Positions 1 to 6,521 of a stretch of DNA of 16,668 nt are shown piece by piece; position 1 is the first letter of the stretch; each line of letters starts with the position of its first letter. The notes beneath the pieces were generated by a model. It had not been told where the DNA came from and did no database searches. It saw only the letters and a list, made by a program, of their open reading frames with translations. The DNA comes from Acidobacteriota bacterium. Its GTDB lineage: Bacteria; Acidobacteriota; Blastocatellia; RBC074. A program made the translations under genes and the position numbers. The DNA is taken from the NCBI GenBank assembly GCA_022614735.1, contig JAKEHZ010000204.1, positions 1 through 16,668 of the forward strand, written 5' to 3'.

Positions 1-16
1 AAATCGCGGTGCGAGA

Positions 17-123
17 TGTACCGTAGGTTGTCCAACCTGCGGAGGCCTCATCATCAAGCCGCTTGGTGGTAACTGAACAGCTCATTAATCGAGTCATCCG
101 CAGGTTGGACAACCTACGGTACA
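17..123. repeat. REPIN-like double palindrome upstream of the first operon
   Basis: Two perfect 27-base arms (17-43 and 97-123) are reverse complements separated by a 53-base spacer. Each arm is itself an imperfect palindrome: CCGTAGGTTG-TC-CAACCTGCGG gives a 10-bp stem with one G/T wobble around a 2-base centre. Two REP-type palindromes in opposite orientation form the architecture called a REPIN. No protein-coding signal is seen inside. Whether the element is dispersed in the genome cannot be judged from one copy, and no second copy of this arm was found in the window. Confidence 0.75.
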
Positions 124-130
124 TTTTTCT

Positions 131-174
131 GAGGAGTCGGTCATGTCGTCATAGGCGACGTCCTGTAGCAATGA
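131..174 (+). repeat. Dispersed repeat, copy 1 (SD-ATG plus small hairpin)
   Basis: This 44-base stretch matches 16546-16589 at 34 of 44 positions without gaps. Both copies start with GAGGAGTCG, have an ATG six bases after GAGGAG, contain ATGTCGTC and end in CAATGA. A 6-bp stem with a 3-base loop is present in both: GTCGTC/GGCGAC here (145-150 with 154-159) and GTCGTC/GACGAC in the other. The stem base change is G-U here versus A-U there. In this copy the ATG (143) opens only Met-Ser-Ser-stop. The function is unknown. Confidence 0.6.
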
Positions 175-208
175 CAACTACTGGGAGCGCAAGCGCTCCC
201 AGTAGTTG
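175..208 (+). promoter_or_regulatory. Perfect 16-bp hairpin directly upstream of the first gene's RBS
   Basis: CAACTACTGGGAGCGC (175-190) is followed by AA and its exact reverse complement (193-208). The realistic RNA hairpin has about 14 bp closed by a CAAG-type loop. The stem ends two bases before the GAGGA Shine-Dalgarno sequence (211-215) of the glycosyltransferase gene. There is no U-tract after it, so it does not look like an intrinsic terminator. It could shape translation initiation or stabilise the mRNA 5' end, or it may simply be another repeat. Confidence 0.5.
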
Positions 209-220
209 CTGAGGAAACTG

Positions 221-1477
221 GTGAAGATACTCTGGCTCAAAACTGAATTGCTGCATCCGGTGGATAAGGGCGGCAAGATCCGCACTTACCAGATGCTCAA
301 GATGTTGAAGCGCGAGCATGACATCACCTATTTGACGCTTGACGACGGGTCGGCAGCGCCGGATGCGCATGAGGCCGCGGAAGAGTATTGCCACGAGTTG
401 ATCCGTGTCCCACACCGCACGCGCGCAAAATTCTCCGCCGGGTTTTATCTTGACCTTGGGCAGAATCTCATCTCCCCGCTGCCGTACTTCATGCAGAAGT
501 ACGTATCGGACGACATGAGGCGGGAGATAACGAATCACGCTGGCTGCGCCGATGCCCTCGTTTGCGATTTCCTCATGCCGAGCATCAACGTGCCACTGGA
601 ACTGCCGTGCGCTACGGTGCTCTTTCAACATAATGTCGAGGCACTGATCTTGCAGCGACATTACGAGGTGCAGACCAACCCGCTTAAGCGCGCTTATCTG
701 CGCGGCCAGTGGCGCAAGTCGCAAGCGTACGAACTCGCTGCCTGCCATCGATTCGATCAGGTTATAGCTGTCTCGGCAGAAGATGGGGAGATGATGCGGC
801 GCGAATACGGGGTGATGGAGGTGGCCGATGTCCCGACAGGCGTGGATACGGGCTATTTCCGCCCTGGCGGCGGGGCGCGACGCGAGCCGCACCATCTGAT
901 CTTCACAGGCTCGATGGATTGGCTGCCGAATGTCGATGGGATTCGGTATTTCACAGAGCAGATTCTCCCGCTCATCAGGCAGAAGGACCCTGACGTCAGG
1001 CTGACAGTTGTCGGGCGTAGCCCCTTCCCGGGTTTGGTGGAGTTGAGCCGGCGCGAGCCCGGGATCACGGTGACCGGGCGTGTCGATGATGTGAGGCCCT
1101 ACATGGAACGCGCCTCGGCATATGTGGTGCCGCTCAGAATCGGTGGCGGCACGCGGCTGAAAATATTTGAGGCTATGGCGATGGAGCTTCCGGTCATTTC
1201 CACTACGGTCGGCGCTGAAGGATTACCCGTGCGGGATGGCGAGGAGCTTTTGATCGCCGACACACCGGAAGAATTTACCGGCGCGGTTGTGCGTGTACTG
1301 ACCAATGACTCTTTATCCCGCCGGCTTGGCGCGAGCGGAGCAGCGATGGTCAGGAATAGCTGTGGTTGGGAGCACGTCGCCTCCCGCTTCGCAGAGATAT
1401 GTGGGCGCACACTGGTGCGGCGCGGGATGCGGCGCGGCGCGCAAGAAACAATCAAGGAGTTACCGGTAGTTGTATGA
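221..1477 (+). CDS. GT4-family (GT-B fold) glycosyltransferase
   Basis: This 418-residue cytoplasmic glycosyltransferase probably transfers a sugar from a nucleotide donor to a growing lipid-linked glycan. The N-terminal Rossmann half begins MKILWLKTELLHPVDKGGKIR. The C-terminal donor half has IFTGSMDWLPNVDGI (about 227-241), LTVVGRSP (261-268) and the hallmark GGGTRLKIFEAMA (308-320) with PVISTTVGAEGL, typical of GT4 enzymes of the exopolysaccharide and PEP-CTERM-associated type. I chose GTG at 221 because GAGGA at 211-215 sits five bases upstream and the product then starts at the first beta strand. A TTG at 206 in the same frame is inside the hairpin and less likely. It is first in a five-gene operon; its stop overlaps the next start (ATGA). 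Donor and acceptor are not predictable. Confidence 0.88.
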   Translation: MKILWLKTELLHPVDKGGKIRTYQMLKMLKREHDITYLTLDDGSAAPDAHEAAEEYCHELIRVPHRTRAKFSAGFYLDLGQNLISPLPYFMQKYVSDDMRREITNHAGCADALVCDFLMPSINVPLELPCATVLFQHNVEALILQRHYEVQTNPLKRAYLRGQWRKSQAYELAACHRFDQVIAVSAEDGEMMRREYGVMEVADVPTGVDTGYFRPGGGARREPHHLIFTGSMDWLPNVDGIRYFTEQILPLIRQKDPDVRLTVVGRSPFPGLVELSRREPGITVTGRVDDVRPYMERASAYVVPLRIGGGTRLKIFEAMAMELPVISTTVGAEGLPVRDGEELLIADTPEEFTGAVVRVLTNDSLSRRLGASGAAMVRNSCGWEHVASRFAEICGRTLVRRGMRRGAQETIKELPVVV

Positions 1478-2346
1478 ATGATCTTGTGATTCACCAGACC
1501 GGCCGTCGGGATGCAGAGCCTCTCACGATGCGCACGCTCCTCATCTGCCACGAGTGCGCACATCTTGACCGGGACGGCCTGGCGCGGTGGCTGGCTTCAT
1601 TTTCTGATCTGGTAGGGATAATCGTGCTCAGGGAAACCAAACAGCGGATGTGGCGACGCATCAAGAGAGAAGTGAACCGCGTAGGCATATTGCGCTTCCC
1701 CGATGTGCTCGCCTTCCGGTTTTACTACAGGCTCTTCCTGTCGTCGCGGGATAGGCGTTGGCAGGAAGAGAAACTGGCTGAGTTATGCCGAGCTTACCCC
1801 CTACTCGGAGATGTGCCGGTCTTATATACGCACAGCCCAAATGCGCCCGAGGCCGAGGCATTCATCCGGGAGCGCGGCCCGGACATCATGATCGCTCGCT
1901 GTAAGACACTGCTCAGGGAGAGCATCTTCTCGCTGCCTGCTCATGGGACCTTTGTCATGCATCCCGGCATTTGTCCCGAGTACCGAAATGCGCACGGATG
2001 TTTTTGGGCGATGGCAAATGGTGAGCTGGACAAAGTCGGAATGACATTGTTGCGTATTGATCGCGGCGTCGATACCGGCCCTGTCTACGGCTACTACTAC
2101 TACCAGGGCGATGCGGCGATGGATTCGCACATTGTCATCCAGCACAGAGTCGTCTTCGACCATTTGAAGGAACTCGAACAAAAGTTGGTCGACATATATG
2201 CCGGCAGCGCCATACCGCTGGACACAGCCGGGCGTACATCGTCCACCTGGGGGCAACCCTGGCTGACGAAGTATTGGCATTGGAAGCTGAGAATAAGAGG
2301 GACGAAGAATGCGAGCAATTACGCTCATGTATCACGACGTGGTTGA
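1474..2346 (+). CDS. Formyltransferase-fold protein with catalytic Asn replaced by Val
   Basis: This 290-residue protein of the Formyl_trans_N superfamily has the core signature at residues 160-204: VMHPGICPEYRNAHGCFWAM followed by GMTLLRIDRGVDTGPV. In methionyl-tRNA formyltransferase, GART and ArnA the triad is Asn, His (N-x-H) and a distant Asp. Here His163 and Asp200 are kept but the Asn position is Val161. The family role would be N-formylation of an amine, here plausibly an amino sugar, but the missing Asn makes another transfer reaction possible. ATG 1474 overlaps the upstream stop as ATGA, with AAGGAG at 1454-1459, rather far at 14 bases. ATG 1528 (MRTLLICHEC) is a good alternative start, at the first beta strand. 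The 3' end overlaps the deacetylase gene by 38 bases, so translation is probably coupled. Confidence 0.82.
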   Translation: MNDLVIHQTGRRDAEPLTMRTLLICHECAHLDRDGLARWLASFSDLVGIIVLRETKQRMWRRIKREVNRVGILRFPDVLAFRFYYRLFLSSRDRRWQEEKLAELCRAYPLLGDVPVLYTHSPNAPEAEAFIRERGPDIMIARCKTLLRESIFSLPAHGTFVMHPGICPEYRNAHGCFWAMANGELDKVGMTLLRIDRGVDTGPVYGYYYYQGDAAMDSHIVIQHRVVFDHLKELEQKLVDIYAGSAIPLDTAGRTSSTWGQPWLTKYWHWKLRIRGTKNASNYAHVSRRG

Positions 2347-3112
2347 GGCCCGCGGGCACGAAGCCAGCGGATTCCCATGGCCTGATGCAGCGCTCTACAA
2401 GCTGGAGCCAGAGCAATTCACCGCGCACCTGGACGCCATCGCAGGCGCTCTATGTGGGCCACCGTGCACAGTCTCCGAGCTGACGGCGGCCAGCAGCCAG
2501 ATGCCGGTGCTGCTGACCTTCGATGACGGAGGAGTCAGCTCCTACACGCGCATCGCTGATCAGCTCGAGGAGCATGGCTGGCGCGGCCACTTTTTCATCA
2601 CCGCCGGACAGATCGGTACGAGCGCTTTCGTCAGCCGTGAACAGATCCGCGATTTGCGCCGGCGCGGTCACATCATCGGGTCGCATTCATTTTCACATCC
2701 ACTGCGAATGGCGCAGTGCAGTTGGCCGGATTTGGTGGGTGAATGGTGGATGAGTGTCGGGTTATTGTCCGACATACTTGGCGAGCAGGTGAGCGCAGCT
2801 TCGGTGCCGGGCGGGCAATACACAAGAAAAATTGCTGAGGCCGCCTCGATGGCAGGGATCGAGGCGTTATTTACCTCTGAGCCGATAACAAAGTGGCACA
2901 AGGTAGATGGTTGTACAGTTTATGGTCGCTTCGCGATTCAACGGTGGATGTCGCCTTGTGTTGCCGCCGATCTGGTAGCCGGCAAAGCCGCGCCACGCCT
3001 GCGACAACTGATCTGGTGGAATGCCAAGAAAGTTATCAAGACTCTGGGCGGCGAGTATTACTTGAAGCTGAGAAATACCTTAACGGGGGAACGTAAGGGA
3101 AACGTATTATGA
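2309..3112 (+). CDS. Polysaccharide deacetylase, NodB/CE4 family, cytoplasmic
   Basis: This 267-residue protein starts MRAITLMYHDVV, the usual first strand of NodB-homology proteins. TFDDG at 70-74 supplies the presumed catalytic base Asp72 and metal ligand Asp73. HSFSH at 126-130 supplies metal ligands His126 and His130. The later RPPYG-type motif is changed to VPGGQY (about 166-171). There is no signal peptide or membrane segment, so it should act in the cytoplasm on a nucleotide sugar or lipid-linked glycan, unlike secreted chitin or peptidoglycan deacetylases. It would remove an N-acyl group. With a formyltransferase-like gene upstream and a GT-C gene downstream, an ArnD-like deformylase role is possible. 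The start lies inside the preceding gene, with AGAGGGA just upstream; its stop overlaps the next start (ATGA). Confidence 0.87.
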   Translation: MRAITLMYHDVVEARGHEASGFPWPDAALYKLEPEQFTAHLDAIAGALCGPPCTVSELTAASSQMPVLLTFDDGGVSSYTRIADQLEEHGWRGHFFITAGQIGTSAFVSREQIRDLRRRGHIIGSHSFSHPLRMAQCSWPDLVGEWWMSVGLLSDILGEQVSAASVPGGQYTRKIAEAASMAGIEALFTSEPITKWHKVDGCTVYGRFAIQRWMSPCVAADLVAGKAAPRLRQLIWWNAKKVIKTLGGEYYLKLRNTLTGERKGNVL

Positions 3113-4848
3113 AATTGAATATATTCAGTGCTACCCCCACAATTTACCAAAGTAGTGATGAGAGCTTTCTCTCAATTACCGGGAGAAATTCGGGTACAGT
3201 AATCAATGCAAGGAAGTTTGCGTCTTCATTAATAATTTGCCTGCTCTTCTTTTCTTTGATTGTGTGGCTTCAATGGTTGAGCGGTGCATTTCGGAATGAG
3301 TTCGGTGGAGACCCCGATGAAGCTAGTCATTATGTCACAGGGCTGATGATAGGGGACTACATGACTTCTCTCCCGCTAAGTTCGCCTATGGGTTTTGCGA
3401 AGAAATATTACCTGCACTACCCGAAGATCGCCCTGGGACACTGGCCGCCTCTCTTTTATCTGGTTCAGGGCATCTGGGGTAAGTTCTTTTCGCCATCACG
3501 TATCTCCATGCTTCTTCTGATGGCTCTCACAACAGCTCTACTCGCGTTAACTGTTTATCGGATAGTTCGGAGCGAATTTGGAAACAAAGCGGGGATCGCG
3601 ACAGGGACGCTGACAATATTGTTACCTATCACTCAGAAGGCCACCAATTTGTTGATGGCGGATATGCTGTTTACGCTACTTGGTTTTTGGGCAGTATTAT
3701 GTTTCGGTAGTTATTTGGATACAGAGAAGGCGCGATATGCGATTGGCTTTGGCGTTTTAGCTTCATTAGCCATCCTGACTAAAGGCAATGGGTTTTTTTT
3801 AGCAATATTTCCACTTTTAGCTTTGGTTTTTAGCCGTCGTCTTTACCTGCTCGCTCGCGCCTCTTTCTGGTATCCGGCAGCTATTGTTCTGCTGGTGTGT
3901 GGTCCCTGGTACCTGTTAACCCGGAAGATGATGGGAGAGATTATGGCAGGTGAGCTGGGGCTGAGCTATACGAGAGAGGCGATCAGAGCTTATACCTGGG
4001 ACTTGATTTTGATATTGGGGGTCGGACTTTCGCTCGTGGTTGTGATTGGTATCTTCGCCCGGATCATTGAGCCTTTTCGCGAAAGAAGGGTGGAAGGGAG
4101 ATGGGCGGCAGCCGGAGCTTTGTTATTTAGTTTCTGGTTGTTCTACTGTATCGTCCCATCCGGAATAAACAGCAGGTATGTGATAGTCGCTGCCCCTTCA
4201 CTTCTGATGTTCTTTGTTGCCGGGATCGCCTGGGCCGCTTCTCGATTACCCTTAGGTAAGCTTACTGTGTTCCAAAAGGTCTATGTATTGACAGTACTTG
4301 CAGCAACGGTGTTCGCCGCAGAAACCTTCGTGCTTGCCAAGCGACCCAATTACGGATTTGCGGAGGCAGCCCGAAATATTCTCTCGAAACCGGAGTTGCA
4401 GAATTCGGTTCTGCTGGTTGCCTCGGATGCGGAGGGTGAGGGGATGTTCATCGCCGAGGTGGCGCCGCTGGAGCAGAAACCCGGCCATATCATACTCCGA
4501 TCAAGTAAGGTTCTATCACAGAGTTTGTGGAGTGGGGATCAATACCAGCTTCTCTACCATACGCCGGAAGAAGTCATGCGCTATCTCGATGAGATTCCTG
4601 TCGGCATTGTAGTTATGGGTGATTGGCTATTTCGGAGTATGTTCGAGCACCGGGATCACTACAATCAGCTTAACGAAGTGCTCAAATCATATCCGCAGAA
4701 TTGGGAACTCCTGGGTTCATACCCTCGGCGATTGGATGAAGATCTCGGTGAGATTCGAGTTTACCGGCGAATCGGCCACGAGAATAAACCAATAAACAAA
4801 ACTCGGATAGATATGCGCTCTAAACTGGGCGAAGCAGTTGAGAATTAA
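3109..4848 (+). CDS. ArnT/PMT-like GT-C membrane glycosyltransferase
   Basis: This 579-residue polytopic protein has a first membrane segment at about 39-57, followed by the acidic first-loop motif GGDPDEASHY (66-75). That Asp-Glu loop is the catalytic and metal-binding hallmark of GT-C enzymes that use polyprenyl-phosphate sugars. HWPPLFY (111-117), ADMLF (184-188), LTKGNG (223-228) and GPWY (265-268) match the ArnT/GT39-GT83 (PMT_2) pattern. The last 150 or so residues are soluble and probably periplasmic. It likely moves a lipid-linked sugar onto an acceptor on the outer face of the inner membrane. ATG 3109 overlaps the deacetylase stop, with AAGGGA at 3095-3100 eight bases upstream. The gene is visibly richer in A/T than the genes before it. 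Confidence 0.85.
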   Translation: MKLNIFSATPTIYQSSDESFLSITGRNSGTVINARKFASSLIICLLFFSLIVWLQWLSGAFRNEFGGDPDEASHYVTGLMIGDYMTSLPLSSPMGFAKKYYLHYPKIALGHWPPLFYLVQGIWGKFFSPSRISMLLLMALTTALLALTVYRIVRSEFGNKAGIATGTLTILLPITQKATNLLMADMLFTLLGFWAVLCFGSYLDTEKARYAIGFGVLASLAILTKGNGFFLAIFPLLALVFSRRLYLLARASFWYPAAIVLLVCGPWYLLTRKMMGEIMAGELGLSYTREAIRAYTWDLILILGVGLSLVVVIGIFARIIEPFRERRVEGRWAAAGALLFSFWLFYCIVPSGINSRYVIVAAPSLLMFFVAGIAWAASRLPLGKLTVFQKVYVLTVLAATVFAAETFVLAKRPNYGFAEAARNILSKPELQNSVLLVASDAEGEGMFIAEVAPLEQKPGHIILRSSKVLSQSLWSGDQYQLLYHTPEEVMRYLDEIPVGIVVMGDWLFRSMFEHRDHYNQLNEVLKSYPQNWELLGSYPRRLDEDLGEIRVYRRIGHENKPINKTRIDMRSKLGEAVEN

Positions 4849-4875
4849 GGAGAATCAGTAGTAGGAGATAAAAAA

Positions 4876-6189
4876 GTGAAGCTCAGTATCTTCGGGTTAG
4901 GATATGTCGGATGCGTCTCGGCCGCGTGTTTTGCTAGAGCCGGGCACGAGGTCATCGGTGTTGATGTAAATCAGATGAAAGTCGAGATCATCAACAGTGG
5001 CCGCAGTCCCATTGTCGAGCCGGCTGTTGAGGACTTGATATCTGAGAGTGTCAAAGAGAACAGATTACGAGCGACGACCGATATCGCAATGGCGTTTGCT
5101 GAGTCGGAGCTCTCGCTAGTATGTGTCGGTACGCCGAGTCATCAAAATGGCAGTCTCGATCTGACCTACCTCAAACGCGTTTGTCAGCAGCTCGGTGAAG
5201 CGCTGGAGCTAAAATCCCGTTACCACATCATTGCCATTCGCAGCACGATCTTGCCGGGTACGATTGCGGGGACCATCGTGCCGGCGCTGGAGGTCTATTC
5301 GGGCAAGCGTGCGGGACGTGACTTTGGCGTGGCAGTCAATCCCGAGTTTTTACGTGAAGGAACTTCGGTCCATGACTTCAATAATCCGCCTTTTACGCTC
5401 ATAGGTGCAGATGATGAAGATACGACCGCCCCTATGCGCCGTCTCTACTCGCACCTCAACGCGCCTCTCATCGCTGTAGGCATCAAAGAGGCAGAGATGG
5501 TCAAGTATACGTGCAATTGCTTTCACGCTCTGAAGGTAACCTTCGCTAACGAGATAGGAGCCATTTGCAAGGCGCTCGGTGTGGACAGTCATCGCGTCAT
5601 GGAAGTTTTCTGCCATGACTCGAAGCTTAATCTATCCCCTTATTATCTTAAACCCGGCTTCGCTTTTGGCGGCTCTTGTCTACCAAAAGATTTGCGCGCG
5701 CTGACTCATAAAGCCAAAGAATACGATGTTGAAGTGCCGATGCTGAATTCGATTCTGGTGAGCAACAGGCTGCAAATCGAACGCGCAGTTGAGATGGTGT
5801 TGAGAACCGGACATAAAAAAGTCGGCGTGCTCGGATTGAGCTTCAAGGTAAACACTGATGATCTCAGAGAGAGCCCGATGGTAACCCTCGTGGAAAGGCT
5901 GATCGGTAAGGGTTTGAAGCTCGCCATCTATGACCGTGAAGTAGAACTGGCGAGGCTCTTCGGCGCTAACAAGAACTATATCGAGCGTGAGATCCCGCAT
6001 ATCTCGTCGCTTCTCCGCGCCGACCTGAAGGAGGTTATTGACGATTCAGAAGTAATTATCATAGGGAAACAAGATAACGAGTTTCGGACGCTCGCAGAAA
6101 TTGCAGGTAGCGGCCGGGTCATTATCGACCTGGTCAGAATGAATGAGCTAGCAAGTGGTCGGGAAAGCTATCAGGGATTGTGTTGGTGA
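4876..6189 (+). CDS. algD: GDP-mannose 6-dehydrogenase, AlgD-type
   Basis: This 437-residue enzyme of the UDP-glucose/GDP-mannose dehydrogenase family oxidises a nucleotide hexose to the uronate with two NAD+. GLGYVG (7-12) is the NAD-binding loop. Key residues fall at the numbers I recall for Pseudomonas AlgD: Glu157 in NPEFLRE, Lys210 in EAEMVKYTCN, and nucleophile Cys268 in GGSCLPKD. Stretches such as KVTFANEIG, LGLSFKVNTDDLRESP, the GANK-YIE region and the terminal GLCW also resemble AlgD (436 residues), so GDP-mannose rather than UDP-glucose is preferred; assay would settle it. GTG 4876 follows AGGAGA (4863-4868) by seven bases. It closes the first operon 27 bases after the GT-C gene. 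No alginate synthase (Alg8/Alg44) gene is in the window. Confidence 0.88.
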   Translation: MKLSIFGLGYVGCVSAACFARAGHEVIGVDVNQMKVEIINSGRSPIVEPAVEDLISESVKENRLRATTDIAMAFAESELSLVCVGTPSHQNGSLDLTYLKRVCQQLGEALELKSRYHIIAIRSTILPGTIAGTIVPALEVYSGKRAGRDFGVAVNPEFLREGTSVHDFNNPPFTLIGADDEDTTAPMRRLYSHLNAPLIAVGIKEAEMVKYTCNCFHALKVTFANEIGAICKALGVDSHRVMEVFCHDSKLNLSPYYLKPGFAFGGSCLPKDLRALTHKAKEYDVEVPMLNSILVSNRLQIERAVEMVLRTGHKKVGVLGLSFKVNTDDLRESPMVTLVERLIGKGLKLAIYDREVELARLFGANKNYIEREIPHISSLLRADLKEVIDDSEVIIIGKQDNEFRTLAEIAGSGRVIIDLVRMNELASGRESYQGLCW

Positions 6190-6235
6190 TAGCGGCTTTG
6201 CAATCCCGGAGCGAGATTCGAGAGATGAAAAGAAG

Positions 6236-6446
6236 CTAAATCGAAACATGCAACATCGGGACATCGAAGGAAATTATAACATTCGGGAAACGGCGTTCAG
6301 AGTACCGCCTTTAGGCGGAAGCGGCGTCGCCAGACGCCCTGCAGGGCTCGTAAACGAGCCGTTTCCGCCTAAAGGCGGTACTCTGAACGCCGTTTCCCGA
6401 TCTCTGTAGAAGTACTAATGTCCCAATCTTGTGTGGTCTGATTTAG
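6236..6446. mobile_element. MITE-like element with terminal inverted repeats and nested palindromes
   Basis: The 29-base ends, 6236-6264 (CTAAATC...GGGACAT) and 6418-6446 (ATGTCCC...GATTTAG), are inverted repeats matching at about 22 of 29 positions. Inside, a perfect 38-base inverted repeat (6283-6320 with 6363-6400) extends by five pairs if one G/T wobble is allowed. Each inner arm contains CCGCCT-TT-AGGCGG, so it has the same double-palindrome build as the element at 17-123. The centre holds a GGCTCG-TAAA-CGAGCC hairpin (6347-6362). There is no coding capacity and no clear target-site duplication. As RNA it would form a long stem that may also separate transcription of the operon from the beta-helix gene. 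The rest of the 6190-6521 gap holds only the next gene's ribosome binding site. Confidence 0.65.
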
Positions 6447-6509
6447 AAAAATACTGAGAATATATACACACACATCATACGAGGAGAGAAGAGTTAAGCA
6501 AGTTAATAC

Positions 6510-6517
6510 AGGAGGAG
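6510..6517 (+). promoter_or_regulatory. Strong Shine-Dalgarno sequence of the beta-helix gene
   Basis: AGGAGGAG lies four bases before ATG 6522, or six if counted from AGGAGG. This is the closest match to a consensus ribosome binding site in the window and fits a highly translated exported protein. A promoter must lie in 6447-6509, which is A/T-rich, but I see no convincing -35/-10 pair. Confidence 0.75.
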
Positions 6518-6521
6518 TAAC

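Noticed and set aside
149..895. A 248-codon open frame on the minus strand opposite the first glycosyltransferase
   Set aside because: It is a shadow of the clear GT4 gene; its product has no recognisable domain or start signal.
1099..2428. Several minus-strand frames opposite the formyltransferase-like gene
   Set aside because: They overlap each other and the real gene, are low-complexity in product and have no ribosome binding sites.
4876..6189. UDP-glucose 6-dehydrogenase (Ugd) call, which would suit an Arn pathway
   Set aside because: The match to AlgD in residue numbering, internal motifs and C-terminal GLCW is better, though substrate is not proven.
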